Source: an uncultured Dysosmobacter sp.
GTDB taxonomy: Bacteria > Bacillota > Clostridia > Oscillospirales > Oscillospiraceae
Assembly (NCBI RefSeq): GCF_947631635.1
Contig: NZ_CANRMB010000012.1
Coordinates: 19,919-83,918 of the forward strand
Length of the DNA: 64,000 bases
Direction of reading: 5' to 3'
Both the position numbers and the translations under genes were made by a program. How positions within the stretch are numbered: position 1 is the stretch's first letter; each line of letters opens with the position of its first letter. The notes below the pieces were generated by a model. The model was not told the DNA's origin. It was given only the letters and a program-made list of their open reading frames with translations, and ran no database searches. Below, one piece after another: positions 1 to 9,400 of the stretch.

Positions 1-2
1 TA

Positions 3-461
3 CGGGCTTATTTCGAGGGCTTTGGCATCGCGGACCGCATCCGGGAATTTGAGGTCTCCTCAGCCACGGTGGAGCTGGCGGCTGTGGCTGTGGGCGTGGA
101 GGGCGCCCGCATCGCCAAGAGCCTGAGCTTCAAGGTGGACGACCAGCCCATCATCATCGTGGTGGCCGGAGACGCCAAGGTGGACAACAGCGCCTACAAG
201 CGCCAGTTCCACACCAAGGCCAAGATGCTGACCCGTGAGGAGGCCCACGAGTTCATCGGCCACGACGTGGGCGGCGTGTGCTCCTTCGCCCTGCCGGAGA
301 ACGTGAAGGTGTATCTGGACGTGTCCCTCCAGCGGTTCGAGACCGTATTCCCCGCCGCCGGCAGCGACAACAGCGCCATCGAGCTGACCTGCGAGGAATT
401 GGAGAAGTACTCCTCCAACTTCCAGGAGTGGGTGGACGTGTGCAAGGGCTGGAGAGATTAA
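3..461 (+). CDS. YbaK/EbsC-family aminoacyl-tRNA deacylase (5' partial)
   Basis: The frame is open from base 3, so the start lies before the window. The 152 visible residues are nearly the whole YbaK/ProX fold (family about 155-165 aa). The segment GDAKVDNSAYKRQF carries the conserved lysine region, and HDVGGVCSFAL matches the family's GGvsPfgl stretch near the substrate pocket. Members hydrolyse mischarged tRNAs, typically Cys-tRNA(Pro), in trans in the cytosol. Which tRNA this one edits cannot be read from the sequence. About 100 bp separate it from the next gene, with no clear terminator, so the two could be co-transcribed. Confidence 0.85.
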   Translation, partial: RAYFEGFGIADRIREFEVSSATVELAAVAVGVEGARIAKSLSFKVDDQPIIIVVAGDAKVDNSAYKRQFHTKAKMLTREEAHEFIGHDVGGVCSFALPENVKVYLDVSLQRFETVFPAAGSDNSAIELTCEELEKYSSNFQEWVDVCKGWRD

Positions 462-562
462 AGTTCAGATCCCCCGCCCCAGCGGCACTGCCGCGGCAAA
501 AATGATTTTCTTGTTATGCGGTGACGAAAAACGACGGCTTTTCCTCTATGGGAGGTGTTGAC

Positions 563-1660
563 ATGTTCCAATTCATCCACGCGGCGGACTTCCATCTGGA
601 CAGTGCCTTCGGTGCGCTGACGGCCCGGCAGGCGGCGGCACGCCGCCGGGAGAGCCGGGAGACGGCCTTCCGGCTGGCAAACTATGTGAACGGACACGGC
701 ATCGGCCTGGTGCTGCTGGCGGGAGACTTGTTCGACAGCGGCAGCGCCTTCCGGGAGACCGGGGAGCAGCTGGCCCAGGCTCTGGGGCAGATGCAGGCCA
801 AGGTGTTCATTGCCCCCGGGAACCACGACTGGATCGGCCCCGGCAGTCCCTGGCTGACGGTGAACTGGCCGGAGAACGTACAGATCTTCCGGGAGAACGC
901 CATGACCGCCGTGGACCTGCCGGAATGGAACCTGACCATCCACGGCGCGGCCTTCACCGGCCCGGAGCAGGCGGCGGGGCTTCTGACCGGCTTTGCCGCC
1001 CCGGAGGACGGCAGGGTCCACATCGGCCTGCTCCACGGGGAGATCGACCCGGCGGAGGCCCGGTACGACCCCATCCGAAGGGAGGAGATCGCCGCCAGCG
1101 GCCTCCACTATCTGGCCCTGGGCCATATCCACAAACGCGCGGAGCCTGTGACGCTGGGAAAGACGCTGTGCGCCTGGCCCGGCTGTCCCGAGGGACGGGG
1201 CTTTGACGAGCTGGGGGAAAAGGGCTTTTACGAGGGCACCGTGGAGGACTCCGGCAGGGTGTCGCTGTCCTTTGTGCCCTTTGCCCGGCGGCGGTATGAG
1301 ATCCTGGAGGTGGATGTGACGGGCCGGGACCCCCGCGCCGCCGTGGAGGCCGCCCTTCCGGCGGACACCGCCCAGCACCTGTACCGGATCGTCCTCACCG
1401 GCGAGACCGGAGAGGGCGGCCTGGACACAGGCGCGTTGGAGACGGCGCTGGCGGACCGCTTTTACGCCCTGGAGCTTCGGGACCGCACCCGCATGGCGGA
1501 GGACATCTGGGCGCGGGCGGAGGAGGACTCCCTGCGGGGACTGTTCCTCCGGGAGCTGCGGGCCAAGTGGAACGCCGCCCAGACGGAGGCGGAACGGGAG
1601 ACCGTCACCCAGGCCGCCCGGTTTGGCCTGGCGGCGTTGGACCACCGGGACCTTGGATGA
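563..1660 (+). CDS. SbcD/Mre11-like metallophosphoesterase (YhaO type)
   Basis: 365-residue calcineurin-type phosphoesterase. All metal-binding motifs are visible in order: D9-x-H11 near the N-terminus, AGDLFDS at about residue 52, GNHD at about 86, a histidine in LLHGEI at about 155 and GHIH at about 190. This set is typical of the nuclease subunit of SbcCD/YhaON-like DNA repair complexes. The ATG at 563 is chosen because GGAGGTG lies 10 bp upstream; an earlier in-frame start lacks a ribosome site. The usual large SMC-like ATPase partner (YhaN/SbcC) does not follow. Instead a terminator and an opposite-strand gene come next, so the partner must be elsewhere or absent. Confidence 0.85.
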   Translation: MFQFIHAADFHLDSAFGALTARQAAARRRESRETAFRLANYVNGHGIGLVLLAGDLFDSGSAFRETGEQLAQALGQMQAKVFIAPGNHDWIGPGSPWLTVNWPENVQIFRENAMTAVDLPEWNLTIHGAAFTGPEQAAGLLTGFAAPEDGRVHIGLLHGEIDPAEARYDPIRREEIAASGLHYLALGHIHKRAEPVTLGKTLCAWPGCPEGRGFDELGEKGFYEGTVEDSGRVSLSFVPFARRRYEILEVDVTGRDPRAAVEAALPADTAQHLYRIVLTGETGEGGLDTGALETALADRFYALELRDRTRMAEDIWARAEEDSLRGLFLRELRAKWNAAQTEAERETVTQAARFGLAALDHRDLG

Positions 1661-1670
1661 TCAAAAGAAA

Positions 1671-1703
1671 AACCGCGCCGCTGACAGCGGCGCGGTTCTT
1701 ATT
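1671..1703. terminator. Bidirectional terminator between convergent genes
   Basis: An 11-bp GC-rich stem (ACCGCGCCGCT/AGCGGCGCGGT) is flanked by A-rich sequence on the left and T-rich sequence on the right. It can therefore stop transcription from both the phosphoesterase and the facing XRE gene. The XRE stop codon lies inside the T-rich side. Confidence 0.85.
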
Positions 1704-2022
1704 TTTGCTCGGAGAGCCAGGCGAGAAAGCTCTCGGCCAGGTCCAGCTGTCTGTCGTCCATGATGCGGAGACGCTCCGCGATGCTCTTCCAGCGCTGGCC
1801 CTCGTGCCGGGCGGTGCCCACCAGAAATTCATCCGGTGTCGTGTCCAGGGCGATGGCGAGGCGCATGATGACCTCGGTGGAGGGAATAGAGATAGCGCGC
1901 TCAATACTGGACAAATACTTGTCTCCAATTTCCGCACGTTCCGAAACTTTTGCTTGTGTCAAGCCCAATGCCTTTCGACGGCGCGCAATACGGCGCCCGA
2001 TTTCGGTATAATCCAATTCCAT
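1699..2022 (-). CDS. XRE-family helix-turn-helix transcriptional regulator
   Basis: 107-residue protein with an N-terminal Cro/C1-type HTH (residues 5-62: IGRRIARRRKALGLTQAKVS... followed by YLSSIERA...PSTEVIMRLAIAL). The C-terminal ~40 residues are charged and probably form a dimerisation helix. AGGAGG sits 8 bp upstream of the ATG. It is divergent from a small two-gene operon whose promoter has dyad symmetry between -35 and -10, so autoregulation and repression of that operon is the simplest inference. The ligand is unknown. Confidence 0.85.
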   Translation of the reverse strand: MELDYTEIGRRIARRRKALGLTQAKVSERAEIGDKYLSSIERAISIPSTEVIMRLAIALDTTPDEFLVGTARHEGQRWKSIAERLRIMDDRQLDLAESFLAWLSEQK

Positions 2023-2098
2023 AGTCTATCCTCCTGCCTCTATGGTTATCATACCGAATAATTCCTATACGAAAACGCATTTAAAGGCGATAATCGTC

Positions 2099-2127
2099 TT
2101 GACAAGTTATAAATTCAACTTTATAGT
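2099..2127 (+). promoter_or_regulatory. Sigma-A promoter with dyad spacer
   Basis: TTGACA (2099-2104), a 17-bp spacer and TATAGT (2122-2127) precede the small-protein operon. The spacer carries AAGTT-N8-AACTT (2104-2121), and TCGTCTT (2094-2100) recurs inverted as AAGACGA at about 2143-2149. These are candidate operator half-sites for the divergent XRE protein; that link is inferred. Confidence 0.7.
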
Positions 2128-2170
2128 ATGAATTACATCTTAAAAGACGAATTTGGAGGAGCTGAGGAAA

Positions 2171-2320
2171 ATGTATAAAGAGATGTATTACCGTCTGTTC
2201 AACACCATTACCGACGCGTTGGAACTGATGGACCGGGAGCGCTTCCAAGAGGCGCTGGATCTGCTGAAGAGCGCCCAGCAGGCCGCTGAAGAGCGTTACC
2301 TCGACGGAGACGAGACATGA
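2171..2320 (+). CDS. Small hypothetical protein (49 aa)
   Basis: A 49-codon frame starts with ATG 10 bp after GGAGGA. The product is helical and charged (MYKEMYYRLFNTITDAL... through QAAEERYLDGDET), with no membrane segment. It resembles the small cytosolic helical proteins often encoded beside XRE regulators in Firmicutes. Its stop codon overlaps the next start (ATGA at 2317-2320), so the two are translationally coupled. Function unknown. Confidence 0.75.
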   Translation: MYKEMYYRLFNTITDALELMDRERFQEALDLLKSAQQAAEERYLDGDET

Positions 2321-2784
2321 AGCCGAAGCAGCCGGTCCCCGCATGGACGGGAGTGCTGTTTACGCTGCTCACCTTCGCCGGGATCAATCTGCCCATTTTT
2401 GTGGTGGATGGGCGTTCCGCTGTCATCACCCATTTCCTGTGGACGGGAGAGGTGAAACGCCTGGTGGTCTGTCTCATTGCCATGCACTTTGTGTCTGTGC
2501 TGGCGGCGGTCCAGGGCATGCGCTGGTGTGTTTTCTTCGTTGTGGGAATGGTGTTGTGGTTCCTGGTGCCTATGGTGATAGGGGCCTTGAGAGTCGTCAG
2601 CGTGAAGGTGATGTTTCAGCACATGAGCATTGGGACATGGTGCTGTTTCGCGGGGCTTATCGGACTGCTCCTGAGTCCCTTTTTCCGCCGCATAGACGAT
2701 GCGATTCACAGGAAATTGATCTCCTGTTGGAAAAATAGGGGAAAAAATAAAGAGGATTTGCCGGAGAACCTGGAGGAGCGGTGA
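2317..2784 (+). CDS. Hypothetical integral membrane protein
   Basis: 155 residues with four likely membrane helices: about 9-28, 45-66, 70-95 and 104-122. A basic and acidic cytoplasmic tail follows (RKLISCWKNRGKNKEDLPENLEER). The gene overlaps the 49-aa gene by 4 bp and shares its promoter. No family is recognised. A small cytosolic partner plus an XRE regulator suggests a membrane-stress or accessory module, but this is only context. It is the last gene before 1.3 kb of repeats. Confidence 0.7.
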   Translation: MKPKQPVPAWTGVLFTLLTFAGINLPIFVVDGRSAVITHFLWTGEVKRLVVCLIAMHFVSVLAAVQGMRWCVFFVVGMVLWFLVPMVIGALRVVSVKVMFQHMSIGTWCCFAGLIGLLLSPFFRRIDDAIHRKLISCWKNRGKNKEDLPENLEER

Positions 2785-2791
2785 GAGTGGT

Positions 2792-2999
2792 TCCGCCTGC
2801 GGGCGGGACGGGGATTTCGCGCCGCGGGCGCAGGAGGAAGGTTTCCGCCCACGGGGCGGGGACGGGGAAGTGTGCCGCTTTGCGGCACGGGAATGAACCC
2901 CCATTTTCTTTTCGGTCTTGCCGAAAAGAAAACGGCCGTTCACGGTCAAAAGAAAAGGCGCTTGGTGTCCACAGTTGGCCCCTAGGGCCAAGTGTGGAT
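2792..2999 (+). repeat. Left copy of an inverted repeat (about 210 bp)
   Basis: This stretch recurs, reverse-complemented and roughly 85% similar by eye, at 3797-4031. Landmarks shared in the same order are the GTGCCGCTTTGCGGCAC hairpin, AACCCCCATTTTCTTTTCGG, AACGGCCGTTCACGGTC, AAAAGAAAAGGCGC and the CCACAGTTGGCCC hairpin. No coding potential is evident. Confidence 0.85.
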
Positions 3000-3350
3000 A
3001 AGACGTGGGGTCCCAGAAAGAGACCGTTGGAAGTTGAGGCTGGATTCTGCGTTGGGCGCGGGCACGGCTTTGCTGAATCTTTCGGTTTTTAGCCACGCGA
3101 ATCGGAATTGCGGGGGCGGGCAAAGATTGAAAGGACCAGCGTCCCTTTCCGCGCTCCTGTTGCAACATGGTCGTGCAGCGCGTGCGATGAATCGCCCACC
3201 CTGCACTCCCTGTTGCTGCCACTCCTCGCCCTCCCTTCCTCCGCCACTGGCGGCGGTCGGGCTCGTCCCCCCGCTTCGCTTAGCGCTGCCTGGGCAGTTG
3301 CAGTAGTGTGCTTTGGAATGCCCCATTCCACAGGCAGGGCCAGAATGAAA
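3000..3350. other. Non-coding spacer inside the inverted repeat
   Basis: About 350 bp of GC-rich sequence lies between the left arm and the tandem repeats. Open frames exist on both strands but none has a ribosome site or a recognisable product. Several short self-complementary stretches are present (GGAATGCCCCATTCC near 3315). I see no promoter or RNA gene. Confidence 0.5.
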
Positions 3351-3785
3351 GCCTTTCAATGACCACTCCGAACTTGAACCCAAGCCGCTAACCTGCGGCG
3401 GCGGAGTTCTAAACCCGCACCCGGTATAGCGTCCCCGTCAGAGGCCAATGTAACCGCCCAGGTAGTGTGTAGTGAAGCGGAACACACGGGGCTTGTTGCT
3501 GAAAGCCTTTCGGCGACCGCCCAAAATTTGTACCTAAGCCTCCAAATGCGGGCACGCACTCCTACGCTCGTACCCTGTATAGCGCACCCGGCAGAGGCCG
3601 ATTTAACCACCCGGGTAGTGTGTAGCGAAGCGGAACACACGGGGCTTGTTGCTAAAAGCCTTTCGATGACCACCCTGCATTTGCACCCAAGCCGCCAACC
3701 TGCGGCGGCGCAGCTCTAAACTCGTACCACGTCCGGCGCACCCGGCAGAAGATTTCCGGCCTTAGTGGCACATCTAACCACTAAC
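3351..3785 (+). repeat. Three tandem units of about 153 bp
   Basis: Units begin with GCCTTTC at 3351, 3505 and 3658, giving periods of 154 and 153 bp. Each carries TTGNACCYAAGCC near its start and a GTAGTGTGTAG-GAAGCGGAACACAC stem followed by GGGGCTTGTTGCT near its end. The third unit decays after about 3770. Units differ at scattered positions, and no open frame is maintained across them. Confidence 0.85.
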
Positions 3786-3796
3786 TCCCGTCCGCC

Positions 3797-4031
3797 CACA
3801 GTTGGCCCGATGGGCCAACTGTGGACACAAAAGCGCCTTTTCTTTTGACCGTGAACGGCCGTTTTCTTTTTGGCGCAACCGAAAAGAAAATGGGGGTTCA
3901 TTTCCGTGCCGCAAAGCGGCACACCCCCCGTCCCCGCCCGTGGGCGGAAACCTCCCGTCCCACGCCCGCGGCGTGAAATCCCCCGTCCCCGGCCTGTGGC
4001 CGGGCAAAAGCCCCGCCCGCAGGCGGCCTGA
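3797..4031 (-). repeat. Right copy of the inverted repeat (about 235 bp)
   Basis: Reverse complement of the 2792-2999 element, slightly longer at its outer end. The CCACAGTTGGCCC-GGGCCAACTGTGG hairpin (3796-3825) is perfect here but imperfect in the left arm. It ends about 50 bp before the thrS promoter. Confidence 0.85.
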
Positions 4032-4080
4032 CGCCCCTCCACCCGGAGCTGGGCACCAAGCCGCCCCCAGAGTTTTCCCC

Positions 4081-4109
4081 TTGACAAAGCCGGGCCAAAG
4101 TGTTATATT
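4081..4109 (+). promoter_or_regulatory. thrS promoter
   Basis: TTGACA (4081-4086), a 17-bp spacer and TATATT (4104-4109). Transcription would begin near 4116, giving a leader of about 280 nt that contains the T-box. Confidence 0.8.
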
Positions 4110-4115
4110 GAGCCT

Positions 4116-4377
4116 TAATCTGATAAAAAGGCTTTGAAAAGGACGCTGTTCGGGAAAGACCGCAGAGAGGGGCCGCCGCTGGCTGTAAGCGGCCCTGGCC
4201 GGAACCGGGGCCAGTCACCGCCTTGGAGCCGCCCACCGATACGTAGGCTGGGACGGGACCTCCCGTTACAGAGGACACGAGCGGCGCCCCCGCGGGCGCA
4301 AGCAGGGTGGAACCGTGGAATACGATCTCGTATCTCACCCCTGATTTCCGTCAGGGGTGGGATTTTTTTCACCCCTC
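4116..4377 (+). promoter_or_regulatory. T-box leader controlling thrS
   Basis: AGGGTGGAACCGTGG (4303-4317) is the T-box consensus that pairs with the uncharged tRNA acceptor end. A rho-independent terminator follows (CACCCCTG...CAGGGGTG then seven T, about 4336-4370); its 5' side competes with the antiterminator. AGAGAGG near 4160 and a small ACGGGA/TCCCGT hairpin near 4252 fit the conserved upstream stems. A threonine specifier is expected; ACC codons at 4204-4206 and 4217-4219 are candidates, but I could not fold Stem I well enough to choose. Confidence 0.85.
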
Positions 4378-4397
4378 ACCAAAAGGAGGAACACAAG

Positions 4398-6155
4398 ATG
4401 TCTGAAGAAAACCTGTATACCTTTGAAAACGAAGAATACCGCCGCACCTACTGGCACACCTGCTCCCACGTCCTGGCCCAGGCCATCAAGCGCCTGTGGC
4501 CGGAGGTGAAGCTGGCCATCGGCCCCTCCATCGACGAGGGCTTCTATTATGATCTGGACTCTCCCTTTGCCTTTACCCCGGAGCACATGGAGAAGATCGA
4601 GGCGGAGATGCGCAAGATCTGCAAGGAGAAGCTGAAGCTGGAGCGGTTTGAGCTGCCCCGGCCCGAGGCCCTGCAGTTCATGGAGGAGAAGGAGGAGCCC
4701 TACAAGGTGGAGCTGATCAACGATCTGCCCGCCGACGCCCACATCTCCTTCTATAAGCAGGGGGAGTTCACCGACCTGTGCGCCGGTCCCCATCTGGACT
4801 CCACCGGCCGCATCAAGGGCAACGGCATCAAGCTCACCGCCTGCAACGCCGCCTACTGGCGGGGCGACTCCAACCGGCAGACCCTGCAGCGCATCTATGG
4901 CATCGCCTTCCCCAAAAAGGAGGAGCTGGACGCCTATCTGGAGCGCATTGAGGAGGCCAAACGCCGGGACCACCGGAAACTGGGCAAGGAGCTGGGCCTC
5001 TTTATGATGGCCGACGAGGGTCCCGGCTTCCCCTTCTTCCTGCCCAAGGGCATGGTGCTGAAGAACACCCTGCTGGATTACTGGCGGCAGTGCCACAAGC
5101 GCTATGGCTATGTGGAGATTGCCACACCCATCATCCTCAACCAGGAACTCTGGCACCGCAGCGGCCACTGGGACCACTACAAGGACAACATGTACACCAC
5201 CGTCATCGACGGGGAGGACTATGCCGTCAAACCCATGAACTGCCCCGGCGGCATGCTGGTGTATAAGAACGAGCCCCACTCCTACCGGGATCTGCCTCTG
5301 CGCATGGCGGAGCTGGGCCTGGTCCACCGCCACGAGATGTCCGGCGCCCTCCACGGCCTGTTCCGGGTCCGCTGCTTCACCCAGGACGACGCCCACATCT
5401 TCATGACCCCGGCCCAGATGAAGGACGAGATCAAGAACGTGGTGCAGCTCTTTGACGAGATCTACTCCACCTTCGGCCTGACCTATCAGATTGAGCTCTC
5501 CACCATGCCCGAGGACCACATGGGCGATGAGAAGGACTGGAAGTTCGCCGAGGACACCCTCCAGACCGCCATCGAGGAGATGGGCAAGAACTTTGTCATC
5601 AACGCCGGCGACGGCGCGTTCTACGGCCCCAAGCTGGACTTCCATCTGGCGGATTCCCTGGGCCGGACCTGGCAGTGCGGCACCATCCAGCTGGACTTCC
5701 AGATGCCGGAGCGGTTCGAGCTGGAGTATATCGGCGAGGACGGCCAGAAGCACCGTCCCGTCATGATCCACCGGGCGCTGCTGGGCTCTATCGAGCGATT
5801 CATCGGCGTCATCACCGAGCACTTCGCCGGCGCCTTCCCCGCCTGGCTCTCTCCTGTTCAGGTGAAGCTGCTGCCGGTCACCGACCGGGCGGCGGAATAC
5901 GCCGATCAGACAGCCGCCAGGCTGGATGCCGCCGGCTACCGGGTGGAAGTGGATGGCCGCAATGAGAAGATCGGCAAGAAGATCCGGGAGGCCACCCTGG
6001 AAAAGATCCCCTATATGCTGGTCATCGGCGACAAGGAGGCTGAGGCGGGCACCGTCTCCGTCCGCCACCGCGCCGACGGCGACCTGGGCGTCATGAGCTT
6101 CGACGCGTTCGAGGCCCAGCTGAAAGAGGTCGTGGACTCCAAGGCCTGCAAATAA
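4398..6155 (+). CDS. thrS: Threonyl-tRNA synthetase without TGS domain
   Basis: 585 residues against about 640 in most bacterial ThrRS. The start follows AAAGGAGG and the protein opens almost directly at the editing (SAD) domain, so the usual N-terminal ~60-residue TGS domain is missing. Editing-site residues remain (HTCSH near residue 20 and DLCAGPH near 132). The catalytic zinc ligands are all present: Cys in MNCPGG, His in DDAHIF and His in VMIHRA. The C-terminal anticodon-binding domain is complete (PVQVKLLPV... to the end). It charges tRNA(Thr) in the cytosol. In-frame sequence upstream of 4398 is T-box leader, not coding. A terminator follows at 6166. Confidence 0.95.
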   Translation: MSEENLYTFENEEYRRTYWHTCSHVLAQAIKRLWPEVKLAIGPSIDEGFYYDLDSPFAFTPEHMEKIEAEMRKICKEKLKLERFELPRPEALQFMEEKEEPYKVELINDLPADAHISFYKQGEFTDLCAGPHLDSTGRIKGNGIKLTACNAAYWRGDSNRQTLQRIYGIAFPKKEELDAYLERIEEAKRRDHRKLGKELGLFMMADEGPGFPFFLPKGMVLKNTLLDYWRQCHKRYGYVEIATPIILNQELWHRSGHWDHYKDNMYTTVIDGEDYAVKPMNCPGGMLVYKNEPHSYRDLPLRMAELGLVHRHEMSGALHGLFRVRCFTQDDAHIFMTPAQMKDEIKNVVQLFDEIYSTFGLTYQIELSTMPEDHMGDEKDWKFAEDTLQTAIEEMGKNFVINAGDGAFYGPKLDFHLADSLGRTWQCGTIQLDFQMPERFELEYIGEDGQKHRPVMIHRALLGSIERFIGVITEHFAGAFPAWLSPVQVKLLPVTDRAAEYADQTAARLDAAGYRVEVDGRNEKIGKKIREATLEKIPYMLVIGDKEAEAGTVSVRHRADGDLGVMSFDAFEAQLKEVVDSKACK

Positions 6156-6165
6156 TCAACCGTGT

Positions 6166-6201
6166 GATCCGCCGCATCTGTCCGGGTGCGGCGGATCTTT
6201 T
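6166..6201 (+). terminator. thrS terminator
   Basis: Eleven-base-pair stem GATCCGCCGCA/TGCGGCGGATC with a 10-nt loop, followed by TTTT. Confidence 0.85.
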
Positions 6202-6318
6202 GGGCTTGACCGCTGATGGCAGACATTAGTCCTGCTGAAATAGACAAAATGCCGCGGAGCATCCCAACAAAAATCTGGAGCCTTCTCCGAAATTGCGGGA
6301 AATCCGCCCGGCCCCCAT

Positions 6319-6355
6319 TGCAACGGAGGAAGCGTAAGGAGTATACTGTACAGTA
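6319..6355 (+). promoter_or_regulatory. pyc promoter with 12-bp palindrome
   Basis: TTGCAA (6319-6324), 17 bp, TATACT (6342-6347). A perfect palindrome, TACTGTACAGTA (6344-6355), overlaps the -10 box and would suit a dimeric repressor. The regulator is not identifiable here. Confidence 0.65.
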
Positions 6356-6413
6356 ATTTTGGATCATCTGCCCTGCCCCGGACGGGGGAGGGAACGGAAG
6401 AGGAGGAGACCAC

Positions 6414-9400
6414 ATGAGCAGAACGTTCAAGAAGGTGCTGGTCGCCAACCGGGGCGAGATCGCCATGCGTATTTTCCGCGCGTGCCACGACCTGGGTTTG
6501 CAGACTATCGCCATCTATTCCAATGAGGACACATACAGCGTTTTCCGCACCGCCGCCGACGAGTCCTACCTGATCGGTGAAAACGAGAGCCCCCTGGGGG
6601 CCTATCTGAACATCCCCCGCATCATCCATCTGGCCAAGAAGCACGGCGCCGACGCCATCCATCCCGGCTACGGCTTCCTGTCCGAGAACGGCGACTTCGC
6701 CCGGGCCTGCGAGGAGGCGGGCATCCAGTTCATCGGCCCCAGCTCCAAGATCCTGGACATGATGGGCGACAAGCTCTCCGCCAAGCAGATGGCCGTGGAT
6801 TGCGGCGTGCCCATCACCCCCGGCACCACCGAGCCGCTGAAGAGCCGGGAGGAGGCCCAGAAGCTGGCCATGGAGTTCGGCTTCCCCGTCATCCTGAAAG
6901 CCGCCGCGGGCGGCGGCGGCCGCGGCATGCGCCGCTGCGACACCGTGGAGGAAGTGGGCGTCAACTTCGACCTGGTGAAGGCGGAGGCCAAGAAGGCCTT
7001 CGGCAACGACGATATCTTCATGGAAAAATTCCTGGTGGAGCCGAAGCACATCGAGGTCCAGATTCTGGGAGATGAGTTCGGCAATGTGGTCCACCTGTAC
7101 GAACGTGACTGCTCCCTCCAGCGGCGCTACCAGAAGGTGGTGGAGTTCACCCCCGCCTTCTCTGTGGATGAAAACGTCCGAAAGGCCCTGTACGAGGACG
7201 CCGTGAAGATCGCCAAGCACGTGGGCTACGTCAACGCGGGCACCCTGGAATTCCTGGTGGACAGGGAGGGACACCACTATTTCATCGAGATGAACCCCCG
7301 CATCCAGGTGGAGCACACCGTCACGGAGATGGTGACGGGCATCGACCTGGTGCGCTCCCAGATCCTGATCGCCGAGGGCCGTCCTCTCGATGACCCGGAG
7401 ATCGGCATTGCCAGTCAGGAGGCCATCCGGCATGACGGCTATGCCATCCAGTGCCGCGTCACCACCGAGGACCCGGCCAACAACTTCGCCCCCGACACCG
7501 GCAAGATCACGGCTTACCGCTCTGCCGGCGGTTTCGGCATCCGGCTGGACGGCGGCAACGCCTATACCGGCGCCGTCATCTCCCCCTACTATGACTCCCT
7601 GCTGGTGAAGATCACCACCTGGGACAATACCTTTGCCGGGGTGTGCCGCAAGGCCGCCCGCGCCATCAACGAGATCCATGTCCGGGGCGTCAAGACCAAC
7701 ATCGCGTTCATCACCAACATTCTGAAGAACCCCACCTTCATGGCGGGCAAGTGCCACACGAAGTTCATCGACGAGACCCCGGAGCTGTTCCAGATCGACG
7801 AGAGCCAGGACCGGGCCACCAAGATGCTGAAATACATCGGCAACATCGTGGTAAAGGAGCAGGAGGGGCACAAGTTCTACGACGCGCCCCGGTTCCCGCC
7901 GGTCACCGGAGATCGGCCCGACGGTTTGAAGCAGCTGCTGGACGCCAAGGGCCCCAAGGCCGTGGCGGACTGGGTGCTGGATCAGAAGAAGCTGCTGATC
8001 TGCGACACCACCTGCCGGGACGCCCACCAGTCCCTGTTGGCCACCCGTGTCCGCACCCGGGATATCGTCAAGGGCATGGAGGGCACCAGCGAGATCCTGG
8101 CGGACGCCTTCTCCCTGGAGTGCTGGGGCGGCGCCACCTTCGACGTGGCCTACCGCTTCCTCCATGAGTCCCCCTGGGAGCGCCTGGATCTGATCCGCCA
8201 GAAGGCCCCCAACCTGCTGCTGCAGATGCTGCTGCGGGGCGCCAACGCCGTGGGCTACACCAACTATCCCGACAACGTGATCCGGGAGTTCATCAAGGAG
8301 GCCGCCCGGTCCGGCATCGATGTGTTCCGGGTGTTTGACTCCCTGAACTGGCTGCCCGGCATGGAAGTTGCCATGGACGAGGTGCTGAACCAGGATAAGA
8401 TCTGCCAGGCCACCATCTGCTACACCGGCGATATCCTGGATCCCAAGCGGGACAAATATCCCCTGGATTACTATGTGAAGCTGGCCAAGGAGCTGGAGCA
8501 CCGGGGCGCCCATATGCTGTGCATCAAGGATATGTCCGGCATTTTGAAGCCCTACGCCGCCAAGAAGCTGGTGTCCACGCTGAAGCAGGAGATCGGCATC
8601 CCCGTTCAGCTCCACACCCACGACACCTCCGGCAACCAGGTGGCCGCCTATCTGCTGGCGGCGGAGGCCGGCGTGGACGTGGTGGACTGCGCCATCAGCT
8701 CCATGGCGTCCCTCACCAGCCAGCCCTCTCTGAACGCCGTGGTGGCGGCCCTGCAGGGCACGGAGCGGGACACCGGCATGGATCTGGACCGCCTGCAGTA
8801 CCTCACCGATTACTGGGAGGATGTGCGCAAGCGCTACGACTCCTTTGAGGCGGGCATCACCAGTCCCGCTACCGATATCTACCGCTACGAGATCCCCGGC
8901 GGCCAGTACACCAACCTGAAGCCCCAGGTGGAATCCCTGGGCCTGGGCGGCCGCTTCCTGGAGGTCAAGGAGAACTACCGGGTGGTCAACGAGATGCTGG
9001 GCGACATCGTGAAGGTGACGCCCTCCAGCAAGATGGTGGGCGACCTGGCCATCTTCATGACCCAGAACGGCCTGACGCCGGAGACCATCGTGGAGAAGGG
9101 CGAGGGCCTGGCCTTCCCGGACAGCGCCGTCAGCTATTTTTCCGGCATGATGGGCCAGCCCGCAGGCGGCTTCCCCAAGGATCTCCAGAAGGTGGTGCTG
9201 AAGGGCAAGGAGCCCATCACCTGCCGCCCCGGCGAGCTGCTGCCGCCGGTGGACTTTGAGGCGAAAAAGCGGGAGATGATGGCCTTCGACCCCGACCCCT
9301 CCTGGCGGGCGGTGCTCAGCTACTGCCTGTATCCCAAGGTGGTGGAGGAGTATGTGAAGAGCCGGAAGGAGTACGGCTATATCATGCGCCTGGGCAGCCA

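Noticed and set aside
3351..3785. CRISPR array
   Set aside because: Units are ~153 bp and vary throughout, with no short constant repeat or unique spacers, and no cas genes are nearby. The 217-bp array at 21525 fails for the same reasons.
4134..4397. In-frame N-terminal extension of thrS
   Set aside because: The segment contains the T-box motif and its terminator and lacks a ribosome site; a strong AAAGGAGG lies just before 4398.
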